64,000 nucleotides of DNA from Camarhynchus parvulus (taxonomy: Eukaryota; Chordata; Aves; Passeriformes; Thraupidae). This document shows positions 49,508-59,727 of the stretch, piece by piece (the first letter of the stretch is position 1; every line of letters begins with the position of its first letter). The stretch lies in contig NC_044584.1 of the NCBI RefSeq assembly GCF_901933205.1, positions 9,961,001 to 10,025,000 of the forward strand. Direction: 5' to 3'. The translations under genes and the position numbers were made by a program. The notes under the pieces were generated by a model, which did no database searches, was not told where the DNA came from, and saw nothing but the letters and a program-made list of their open reading frames with translations.

Positions 49508-50908
49508 TATGGATCACACCAAAAGCCCAGCTAGCTCAATTCCCTGTCCAGGCAGTGGGGAAAGGTGGCAGAGAGCCCTCAGGAACACATTCCAGAGGAG
49601 CATTCCCAGCAGAGCAGGCAGCTGAGTTCAGCATCTCCTGGAGCCAAGGCTGGACATGGAGTGGCTGAGGTGGGACATTCACACGTGCAGGGCTGGCACC
49701 CCAGCCCAAATGCTGCCATTACTGGGATGTCCTGAGTGCTCCTTGTCCCAGGAAACAGCAAAAAAATCCCCTGGGATGGTGCCACAGCAGCTGCAGGCAG
49801 CACAGCAGGGCTGGATGAGCCCTGGGAGGAGCAGAGCCTCCCCCTCTGGGTGAGCACACACAGCCCTCCACAGAAATTGGGGAAATGATGAGGACCAGCT
49901 CATTTACTCCTCTCCTTTCATCTCCCTCTACCTTGCTTGGGTGTAACTGCATCACTCAGTGTTGCTCACACAGTATTTTTGTTTAATAACTACAGCTCAA
50001 AAAACCACAACCTATAAAAACTAATTTTTGCTTCAATAAGAGATAAGAAATACAGGAATGTTTCCACTGTTAAGAAAAACATCCTCCAAAACAAAACCAA
50101 AATATCTTATAAAAAACATTTCAGGATTTTTGACCTATTTTCTGGTTTTACTATACTTAGCTATAAACTAAGTCTGCCTGTGGATTTTGCTACTTTAATG
50201 ATTCATGACTACAGAATGTGTCTCGAATGCAGAGGACAGAAAGGGATTAGTGATGAAAAGGAAAATACACATAACATTTTTCAGTGTCTTAAGTTTTAAT
50301 CACTAGGAAACAAAAAATAAATGAGCTATGGGCATTGTATAATTGCAATAAATTTTGAGAAATGAGTAGTGTCCAGAGAAACCCAATTAAGTTTAATAAT
50401 TTTGTGCATCAGAGACTGAGAGAATGGGGGAGGGGGATAAATCTAACAAGTTACTGAATATAAAGTTTTCAATTGCAGAAAACAATGTTTAAATTAATAT
50501 GACATGCAGCGGTACTTCTGGCTGCCTTTCTAATTGATTCATCTTGTTAAATCAAGAGGAACTTGTGCACAGAAAGCAGATTGCTGAGAGGCTCTCCCCT
50601 ACACACAGATAAGAGTTAACCTGCACAGAGTGGCTTATTCATAAAAGAACAGCCTCTTTTTTAATTTAGTGGGGCTTTGCTCATGGGTTTTCTAGTTTGA
50701 GGTCCAACGTAACAGCAAACAAAGAGCAAGGAATCCCAGCACTCTCCAAAACCCAGCCACCAAAAATTTAACCACAATTTGGCTCATGTGCATTACTTTT
50801 CCTCCAAGTGAAATGTGGAGCAAATGCTCATGATGCAATGCAATAAAAGAAGGAAGCCAGGCACTTTTCTCTATTTGCTGATTAATTATTATATGCATTA
50901 TAGTAAGT
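49508..50908. other. spacer between the two duplicate copies
   Basis: No exon is firmly supported. A GC-richer patch at 49550-49860 carries overlapping chance frames on both strands. A minus-strand frame at 50692-50877 is open and leucine-rich, but an exon there would leave only about 42 bp of intron to copy B, too short for a vertebrate intron. Confidence 0.5.
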
Positions 50909-51046
50909 ATCAATCTAACCAAAAGAGTGGCCAATATTAATGCATTTTCCAAGCCAAGGAATATTTGAAATACCCATTGCCAAATATGAACCATTTGATT
51001 TCATTAAGTTGTACATCAGAGCACTGATTTTCAAATAAATTCTGAA
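50909..51046 (-). repeat. 138-bp duplicated segment, copy B
   Basis: Second copy of the 138-bp segment, about 1.54 kb from copy A. On the minus strand it starts exactly at a predicted splice acceptor. It contains the candidate exon 50920-51046. Two frames are open through most of it; in one of them copy B has TAA where copy A has GAA. Confidence 0.95.
50920..51046 (-). CDS. candidate exon within duplicated segment
   Basis: Minus strand: strong acceptor (tcttatgttctcttagttgggtttgcag region), 127 bases, weak donor ctcttttg then gttaga. The phase-0 frame begins FRIYLKISALMYNLMKSNG and joins the 52259-52325 candidate in phase. It meets TAG directly after the donor, so it could also be a terminal exon. 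A second frame (LFENQCSDVQLNEIKW...) is open until TAA. Which frame, if any, is coding is unresolved. Confidence 0.35.
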
Positions 51047-52258
51047 CTGCAAACCCAACTAAGAGAACATAAGAGGAACCCAGATGTATAAAACAATATA
51101 GAGATAAAAAAGGAACTTCTGACCTCGATTCTACAGAGTCTGTCTTTGTTATTAAAATGAATGAGCCCAACTGGCCATTTCTTTTAGCTGGTCTCCAAGC
51201 TCTTCAAAGTTTAATTTTTTGGTATTATTTTAAACAGTGGATTTCTATCTTTTGAAATTTCAAAGATGATAAATAAAAGCAGAGTGCAACAATTCAGAGG
51301 TGTCAAGAACACATCTGGAACATCACCCTGAGACAAACTGTCCTGTTTAACTCAGCAAGGTGTCCAACAATGATAAATTATATGTCAGCACCTATGATCA
51401 ATTCATTGCTGGTGCAGCAAAGGGAAGGAAACTCAGCTATCATGAGACCAGAACTGACAATCAGGAAATGCTGTCAAGTTTTATCATTCTGCCTGCCCCA
51501 TTTACTGACTCCAGTAACACAGATTGACACTGAATGCAAAGTGGAAGATCACTTGCTGTAACATTATTTGGGAACATAACACTGACATTTAATTTTACCC
51601 TGGGCAAGTTCAGGAGCTTGGCAGAGCTCAAGGATATGGCAGGAAGAGAACAGGCACAGAAGAGAAACTTGTTTGGGGGCAGAGAAAAAAGGCATTTTGA
51701 ACACTGGCAGTGTCCAGCAGGTGCTACATCTCACTTCATCAGCTGTGGCAGAAATTCTTCATGTAGGGGAATAAACTTTGAAAAAGATTGTATAATTAGG
51801 AAGCTTATATAATTTCAGTTAATTAAAAATAAGATTTTTGAGAGACTGTAGGGTTTCCTTCATGTGAGAGGGTCCAGAACTGAGAAAAAAAGAAGACTGT
51901 CTTGTCAGTTTGGGACACTAACAATGGCAAGAAGAGAAAAGAGAAGCCAATTTCTTCATGGTAAAACATGGACTGGAATTTTTCTCAGCTAAAATTAGAG
52001 ACATTAACTTAGCTACTCTACTTTTTGGTCTGTGTTAATTATTTGACAATAATAGGATCAACTTCCATTTCAAAAGCAGAAAAGGGGAATTTCCCCATTT
52101 TCAGTGCTGGATTCTAATTGTGAAAGTTACAGTATCTTAACCATTTGTCACTTCACCTTTTATTATACAGCTCTTGTTATGTGTTAAGGAAAATGTTCCT
52201 TTCTCTGAAGTGGCAGCAATGCCGGCACCTCCTGAAACTTCAAGATAAGAATTCTCAC
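51047..52258. other. putative intron
   Basis: AT-rich, no repeats of a known family, no other supported exon. Confidence 0.5.
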
Positions 52259-52325
52259 CTGACTACTCATAACAAATGAGATGTGCCTTGCAGGATTCAC
52301 CCATTTTATTCCAGGAAGAGAAAAC
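52259..52325 (-). CDS. candidate coding exon, unidentified
   Basis: Minus strand: good acceptor catttctgtctcccagtgcacag, 67 bases, strong donor gtcag then gtgaga. The open frame reads FSLPGIKWVNPARHISFVM and ends SSQ; a second frame is open until a stop two codons before the end. It leaves at phase 0, matching the 50920-51046 candidate, and enters at phase 2, matching 52652-52707. Confidence 0.4.
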
Positions 52326-52651
52326 CTGTGCACTGGGAGACAGAAATGAGAAATGCCAAGTGACCTTGGGCAAGTCACTTCACTTCTTTGTTTCTCCTTG
52401 CTGCTGTTTTCCCTGCTACCTTTGGTCTGTCTTTCCCAATTAAAGACATGTGAAACAGGAGTGCTCTTCACTTTCCAGCATATCTCACCAAAAAGCTGCT
52501 GACCTTACTCAGCTGCAATAGTAATAACTAACAACCATGACAACAATTTACAAGGGATGCCCTGCATTCTAATGATCTGCCTAAGAAGTATTTCAATTAC
52601 TTACTAAAGCACATGTGTAAGTTCTCCTTTACAACAGGAAACTGCTCTTAC

Positions 52652-52707
52652 CTCTTGTCAGCTTTAATAGAACTTAAAAGCTGAGATTTTCACCCTGACA
52701 ATTTCTC
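52652..52707 (-). pseudogene. exon-like segment with in-frame TGA
   Basis: Minus strand: acceptor cttcaacagcctgccag, 56 bases, strong donor caagag then gtaagag. In the frame that continues correctly into 52259-52325 it reads EKLSG, a TGA stop, then KSQLLSSIKADK. The other two frames also contain stops. Either this is a false exon or a true exon carrying a nonsense change, which would support decay of the whole gene. Confidence 0.22.
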
Positions 52708-53817
52708 CTGGCAGGCTGTTGAAGAAGTCTACTGCTCCATTGGTCTGAGAAAAACTCTTTTCATTACAAACCCAAATGCACTCTTGGACAACCCTCACCC
52801 TTCACTCATAGGCCAGCAGGGTCTTCTCCTCCAGTGTTCATGTGCTTCATTGAGAAACAAATCACAGCCCCTCCAGGCCTGTATTTTACTATGTGAAAGA
52901 GGCCAAGCTCTCCTCTGAGTTACATGTTCAGCCTCCATGAGAACCTCTGCTTGGAGCTCTAATCCATCGTGAAATCATTATAACCTAATTCTGAACTTAA
53001 GCTCCTGCTGAAGCAGGTTAAAAACCTTTCAGTGCTATGGACAGAGTGGGAGGGTGGCCAACCCCAGTCTCCACTCTCTTCTCCCCAAAATAAAATAAAG
53101 GGAACTGTGTCCTTGCTCCTGAAATCCATTGCTTAGTGCTGTCCTTGCCTGTCAGCACTCAGCACCCACCCCAGGAAGGGAGTACAGAGAACAAAATCCC
53201 CTTTCAGGACATGCTCCCCTCCTTCCAGCTTGGGATTGTCTGTATTTATCTAGAACTATGTTTAACTGGGTCTAGGGTACAGAATTTTGTGGTTCTAGTA
53301 GCATAAAACAAGCCCAAAGAGCCAAGAAACAAACTAGAGTTTAGAAGAAAATGCTGTACATGTTATATATAGGAAGGATGACTTTCAAATGCCCACTTGC
53401 AGGAAATATATAATAAGATCTTTTCTTTCTCTGTCCTTTCTATTGACAGCATATCACTTTCAAACATCATCATTTTGCTGGGTGGAAATGTATGCCCTCT
53501 TTAATAGAGATAAGTCATTTGCCATACATAAGCCTTGCTAATTTAGGATTAATGTTGCTGAAGTAATTAAAGTGACCTTAGGCAAAACACAAGAATATTG
53601 CTGTGCACTGAAGCCCTGCTGGTTATCTGTAGGGCCAACTTCAGCCCAGTGGTATTAACAGCTGCCTTGGCTTCAGCCTTACAGCTTCAGAGGTCTCCAA
53701 AACCCACTTTAGATTAAAGGTCTTCTCCTAAACCTTCCAAAGACAAATGAATGTCAGTTGGCTGTTTGGGCAGTTAACTGAGATGTATAAACTCTTCAAG
53801 CAAGGCTTGAAGAGTCA
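52708..53817. other. putative intron
   Basis: CpG-poor sequence without recognisable exons or repeats. Confidence 0.5.
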
Positions 53818-54027
53818 AAGATCACAGACAGAAGCCAAGGATGCAAAAATCATGGTATGTTCATGCAACCATTCTCTGATTTCAGCAGCCACCAAAAAAA
53901 CATGAGCTGAAATGAGACAGTGGGCAGAGGCAACTCCTTTGCCTCCAGACAAAAGCTTGAAATAACTCTCCACTATACTGCAGAACAGCACTTTTAGTAT
54001 GACAGATAATTGTTTAGCAAGCAACTT
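53818..54027 (-). CDS. candidate coding segment, helical, donor unclear
   Basis: On the minus strand a 210-base open stretch follows a modest acceptor (aatctggcag). The translation is strongly helical, with pieces AKQLSVILKVLFCSIVES and LVAAEIREWLHEHTMIFASL, and stops at TGA (53815-53817). I see no good donor before that stop, so the exact 3' limit is unknown. It lies in line with the other minus-strand candidates but could not be phased to them. Confidence 0.38.
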
Positions 54028-55062
54028 CTGCCAGATTAATAATTTATCAGGTACAAACTATGGTTAAATTTGTATGGTTTCTCTAGCAAGAAAAAATCGG
54101 CTGGGAAATTTACATAAAAAGAAACTTCACAGGAAACCAAATGCTCCTGCATAGGCAAGGATATAAAATACAAAAGGTTGTTTTGTTTGATAACACTTTG
54201 GGTCGGTGGCAATTTAAATTACTTTTCATGCACGAAGCCAAAGATCAAAGTATTAATGGCAACAATTACAGAGCACAATGTGAGAGCACCAGAGCAATCA
54301 GCTGCTGAGGCTGGGAACTTTCCTGTAAAATAGTGTTTACACCAATATAGCCCCACTGATTTTCCCATTGCAAAATAGTTTGACCTCCCAAGCTACTATC
54401 CATGATTACTGCATCTTCCCCTAGGAACAGGATGACTGTTTCAAAGATACAAACATCAGCTTTGTCCACTTCTGCAGCTGACTCAAAATCTGTTCAATAA
54501 AATAGTTCCTTTATTTCCATAGGGTTTCCAAGAACTTTGTTGAAAAACCTCTCACAGTATAAGTGTCATCTGCTTTTCCCCTGTTCATTAAATCTGCATT
54601 ATTCCCTGCATACAGCACCTTTTGTTCACCTTCTTGATATCAACAAAGCTAAAGAGGGACAGACTGACCCAAAAAGGGGGGTACATTATTGTAAATTTCA
54701 AAGCAGGGCTATTTCAAAGACTATTGCCTAGGGTCACTTCTGATACAAATTCCAGAAATCCACATTGAATTTTGTAAGACTGCTATTCAGTCAGAGCCAA
54801 GTTCAAAAGCAGCATCCCTTTATGTGATATGTGGGCTATTTCTGGTACAGAAGTCATTACTAAAAGGAACGCACCCAGCAATGTGCTACAGAACAAGAAC
54901 CACCATTGTACAGGGTTTGCAATTAAAAGATAAAGGGATTTTCATCTTTCCCAGCAGTTGCCTGTGCAGATGCAGTGAAGCAGGTACCTCGAGTTATGGG
55001 ATCCTGAGTACCCAGCAGCTGGGTGCCTGTAGAGATGGAGGTGGAAGCAGAATAAACCTCAC
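54028..55062. other. putative intron with a weak exon-like frame
   Basis: A minus-strand frame around 54380-54475 reads VDKADVCIFETVILFLGEDA after a possible acceptor (gagtcagctgcag), but the donor is poor. Nothing else specific is visible. Confidence 0.35.
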
Positions 55063-55151
55063 CTGCACAGAGCTCAGGGCTTTGAAGGCTGGCATTTGTG
55101 AAAAGCACATGTTTGACTATACACATTGCAGAATCCACCAAAGCAGTGATG
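55063..55151 (-). CDS. candidate coding exon, unidentified
   Basis: Minus strand: acceptor tgggtacctccacttcag, 89 bases, strong donor gtgcag then gtgagg. The best frame is fully open, reading ITALVDSAMCIVKHVLFTNA then SLQSPELCA, an amphipathic helix pattern similar in style to the candidates downstream. It enters at phase 2 and leaves at phase 1. It is the most upstream of the better minus-strand candidates. Confidence 0.45.
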
Positions 55152-58140
55152 CTGAAGTGGAGGTACCCACCCCAGACATGCACACACACACCCTCCCCAC
55201 AGTCCAGAGCCCATGGCCCATGGAGCAGAGCAGGACAAGAGCACCTTGCTCCAGGGAGCCTTTTCTGGTCACCATGTGAAATTCTCTGGGCAGGTTTTAT
55301 GGCCAACCATTGCTCTGCACCACAATCCTCTCTATCCTTAAACTGGAACAATCATTCCCACTTCCCTGCAAATTCTTTATTAACACAGACTGCTAAAACA
55401 TAGAGTCCCACTCTTCTTTCTCACTCACAAATTCCCCTGAAGTATCTGGCTGAAATTGCTGCTCACAGAGAAAGCCACACCTGCTTTTCTTTGTTGTGTT
55501 TTCCCCTCCACCATCTGAGTTTAACACACCAGTCATGTAACAATGCCTGGGGCACCCAGCCCTGGCTCCGGGAGTCTCCAGGCAATCTGCAGCCTCTGTG
55601 GTTGTGTTCCAGGTGAGAGATGAGCAATAAAGGAGCATTACAGCCTGGAACCTTGGGGTTTTGCCAAGAGATCAAGTAAATAACTTTCATCAGGAGTTTT
55701 AGAAGGAAAAAAACCCTCCCCACTAAGCTTCATCTCATCAGATTTCAGGCTTGAATAAAATGCTCACAGTGAACCAAAGCCTCCTCAAACCTGGGTTTGC
55801 AGTTTTGCTGTCATAACTCAAACAAGACTCATTGAGAGCCCAAGTGTGTTTGGAAATGTTTGGACCCACTTTCACAGGACTCTCAGCTGGCAGATGAGTT
55901 TGTGTCTAAATTTTGGTGAAATTTAAATTAGTATGGGCTGAGCTGTTGAAAGATGGGAGTGAAATGACGTGATATGTGGAGGGGCCATAATTGTCACAAC
56001 TATAGAGCTGTAAAGGCTGAAAGGTGGATATTGCTGGTGATGTCAGGGTGAATTGCTTGCCATGACTATTTTTCATATTTTCCCCCTAAGTAATTTTTTT
56101 TAATCTTTACTGCAGTGTCACATAAGAGATCAAAGATCAAGATTCTAATTTTTTAGGAACTGCAAATGCATCAGTGTGAGTCCCTGTCTCATATAATCTT
56201 GAATTTAAACTCGATGAGAACAGGGTATCTTTTAGAATAAGTGATGTTGAACAAGCAGGCATTTAAAAAACTCCATTAGCTCAGAAACTGCTACTGCAAC
56301 AGAGATCAGAGTCCTGTATATGAGAGTGTTTGGGGGTTTTTAATTTGCAATGGAAAACATCCAGGGTAAGCTGGTGTCTTGGTGTTCTTTGTTCTTTTCT
56401 CCTTAAAAAGCCTTGTTAGACATTCTTATGATTTTCCCACTGCAAAAGGAGTTTTTTAAAAAATGCACATATGTAGAATTAGTTTTGCAAATAAAGTGGT
56501 GAAGGTTGGCAGGTTTTGTCCTCCCTTTTGCTTCTCTGCTTTATGATTTTTAAGGAGTCTAAAGCCAAACTTCACCATCAAACATTATCTGGTGAATACT
56601 GGCTCATCTTTCACAAGATGAACACACTGACAACAAAATAACTTCCTTGACAGAAATAGGTGTGCAACAGATCCCTAGAAATCATACTGCAAATATATCC
56701 CTTCAGACTTCCTAAAGTAGGGTGGAAACTAGAGATATGCGTAAAATCCCAAAAGTAATGTGTACTGTCAGCAAACAGGCTAAACTGCCGCCTCATGGGT
56801 AATGCAGGTAAAATACCCTTAAAATCACTATACCTGCAGCAGAAAAAGCAGCAAATTTTATGACTTATGTCACACCATATCAAAACAGGTCAGATGATGC
56901 ATTTTGAGGGGTCATTTCACATCTGACCCTACAAAATCACACATCAGATGATGGATAAGATGGTTTCTCAGGAAGCAGTGTGCTCTAGGTAAGGCCAGGA
57001 TTAAAGTGAAGGGCCATCTTCCAAAAGAAACAAATATGTGACAGGAGAGATACCCTTCTCACACCTCAGTCAAGCATGCCACTATTCTCATAAACGGTAA
57101 AAAAAACTATACAAAATAACAGGAGCAATCAGAAGAGTCATCAAAACAGAAAATGCCTGTCCCTTCTTCCTCAGTTTGACTCAACAACTTCAAAGAACAT
57201 TTTGTCTAAATGTTATTAAATCACTGTAGATGGTGGTTGTGATGTAGAACAGTCTATGGCTGCTCCCCTTACACCAAGGATGAACTCTGCAATAGGAATA
57301 GGACAGAGTTTGTAGGAATGTGGTCCATTTTCATTAGATAAACACAGTTTGCAGAAAACATACAAGTTTCAGGCTACAAGCCTTTGTCAATGATTCAGAC
57401 CTCTGTCCAACTCAAACTTGATAAGAACAGGGTATCTTTACTCCCTTTTAGGCCCTAGAGCATCAGGCCTTCCAAAGGACACTTCAGACTGAGTCAGTAG
57501 AGTCCAGAGGCACCAAAAACCCTTAAATCTAAAGCACTGAACAAGAAATCATGGGTTTTCCTTCAGGCAATAGCCCAACAACAAACACCTGGGCTGCTTT
57601 AACTACCAAAACCATGCAAATTAAATTATTGTTCTGAAAATTATCATCACTCTCCATTTCAGTACACAAGGGCAATACCCACTTCTGGTTCTGTGAATTA
57701 TCTCCGTGCCAGTGGAAACAACAAACTATTTCAGTTGGACAAAACTGTGTTTTCATCAAAGGCAAGGCAAGCATAAAGCAAACACCTGAGAAAAGCAAAT
57801 TCAACCCAAGAAAATGCTGAAGGAACAAGGACTGAAGCTTAAATCAGTGCTCCTCACTCAGTCCCTGCAATACACTCTGTCATCCTTCACTCTGCCATGA
57901 TGATGTTGCCAAGATGAAGCTCCATCCCACCAGCTATTACCTGTTACAGGGTCAAACCTCTTGGAACTTCCTACTGCTTCCCATCTTTAAGGTACCACAT
58001 TTTAAGGGCAGATTTTTGACATGAATAATAGACCTGCCCAGGCACTGAGAGGCTGAAGTTCCTCCTTCACATCCTTTCCATGGGTCAGCAGCTGAGGAGG
58101 AGAGGTTGACAGGGGCAGAGGAAATGCAGACCCTGGGTTT

Positions 58141-58155
58141 TATATATATATATAT
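58141..58155 (+). repeat. (TA)n microsatellite
   Basis: Seven and a half TA units. Simple repeat. Confidence 0.95.
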
Positions 58156-58437
58156 CCTTTCCCTGGATGTGAAGGAGCACATCCACATTTGGGGCTGTGA
58201 CAGGACATTCATCATCCTGCTCCTTCTCCTGGAGAGAAAGGAGAGCAAATAATTGCCAGTAAAAGGAACACCTTAGAGCCCAAGGAGCTACTCCTCAAGG
58301 AGCAGATGATGTTTCTCTTGCTCAAGGTATGATTTAACTCACACATTCACCCCAGCACTATTTACCTACAGAATAACACAGATGATTCTTGCTCAGGTCT
58401 GCAGAGAAGCACCCCCAGAGCCTCACAGCACCAGTGT

Positions 58438-58452
58438 CAGCAGCAGCAGCAG
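58438..58452 (+). repeat. (CAG)5 microsatellite
   Basis: Five CAG units followed by ctgtgg. Short triplet repeat, no coding frame supported. Confidence 0.95.
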
Positions 58453-59041
58453 CTGTGGGGAGCTGGTAAATGCAGTGCTGGTTATCAAATCAGAGTAAGC
58501 AAAAACAAATTCATCACATATCTAATACTCACTCACAGAGCCCTGTGATAACAATGACATGTGCATTGGACAGATGTGTTTGTTTCCCCAAAGGACACAG
58601 TAACCCAGGACAGTTATTGAAAACACAGAAGAGCCAATTACTTTTTTATTATTTTCTGTACTGAGGCCTTTCCCATTGTTCTACCAGGTCTGTTCCATCT
58701 GAATGCACATGGAAACAGAAAATACTCACCTGCTTCTCAATACCAAGGTGAATTTAATCAGAAAACTAATTGCTTTCATTTTTTCTGCCATAAACTCTTC
58801 AATTTGCTGTAGAAATTACCTAGGTGAAAATTTTCTGTGAGCAATGAAGTCCAAAAGGAAATGGTCTGTGCTGTTTCTTGGGAGAAAATTGCCTTTAGAA
58901 AAATCCTATTTCTTTACTAGAGTATCAAGGAGAGGTGTGGTAGAAGAAAGAGATGTATAGCTTTTGAGATTGATCATTAGGATGAATGAGAGAAAACCTG
59001 AAAGCTATAAAATACCTCCATAATCTATCCCTGCTTCTTAC

Positions 59042-59169
59042 CCAATAATTGCACCAGTAACTGCCATCTTCACTATTTTCATGTAGATTCTTTCCCTGCC
59101 AAACTTGGTCCCAAAAGAACTGATGTATAATATCTAGTTCTCTATACACAGATCTAAAACTGCTGGCAG
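59042..59169 (-). pseudogene. exon-like segment, one frame with TAG
   Basis: Minus strand: strong acceptor gtaattcatgtttcttgcag, 128 bases, good donor attattgg then gtaaga. One frame is open (ASSFRSVYRELDIIHQFFW...). A different frame looks more like the helical candidates but carries a TAG: LPAVLDLCIEN, stop, then ISSFGTKFGRERIYMKIVKM. It may be a chance splice pair or a damaged exon of the same minus-strand series. Confidence 0.22.
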
Positions 59170-59643
59170 CTGCAAGAAACATGAATTACAACCAAAATAC
59201 AACATTAAATTATTTTCAAACACATTAGCAGCCCATAGAACAGTCCTCATTTAACAAATGAGCAAGAATTGCTGAAAACAAGAATGTGGAGTGAAACACT
59301 TATCTTTTTCAACCCTAGAGTCAAGCACTTGATAGTCTGTGCTGGTTTTGACTGGGGTCTATAAAGTCAAACATATGATTTTCACAGTTTATCATTTCCT
59401 TGAAGTATTTTTTTTCTAGAACATTTTGTTACACACCACGTGGAAGACGGTGATCATTAAGCTGTGTGTTAAGGAAACGCACAGAGCTCATGGAGCCTTG
59501 AAGATGCATCAAGTATGCGGCTCTGACAGAGATTGGAGCTCCAGATCTCACACCATTCTTCCACTGGACACAGAATAACACATCCCACAGGGCACCAAAG
59601 AGCCAGGATGGTCTTACACTGATGTTTCATGGAACAACCAACA

Positions 59644-59727
59644 CTGGATCTCACCCAGAGAAGGCACTGTTAAACCCCCAGATTCTCTGGATTTCACCCA
59701 GATTTCACTGTTAAACCCCCAGATCCA
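59644..59727 (+). repeat. imperfect 42-bp tandem duplication
   Basis: Two units each contain ctggat(c/t)tcacccaga followed by cactgttaaacccccagat; the latter 19 bases are identical at 59665-59683 and 59706-59724. Small indels separate the halves. Confidence 0.88.

Noticed and set aside
50692..50877. Leucine-rich minus-strand frame as an exon following copy B
   Set aside because: The intron to copy B would be only about 42 bp, and the acceptor lacks a pyrimidine tract.
54824..55279. 151-codon plus-strand open frame
   Set aside because: No protein-like pattern, no splice or start context, and it overlaps a better minus-strand exon candidate.
54923..55351. 142-codon minus-strand open frame as a single gene
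   Set aside because: Only the 89-base portion bounded by splice sites looks coding; the rest is probably chance.
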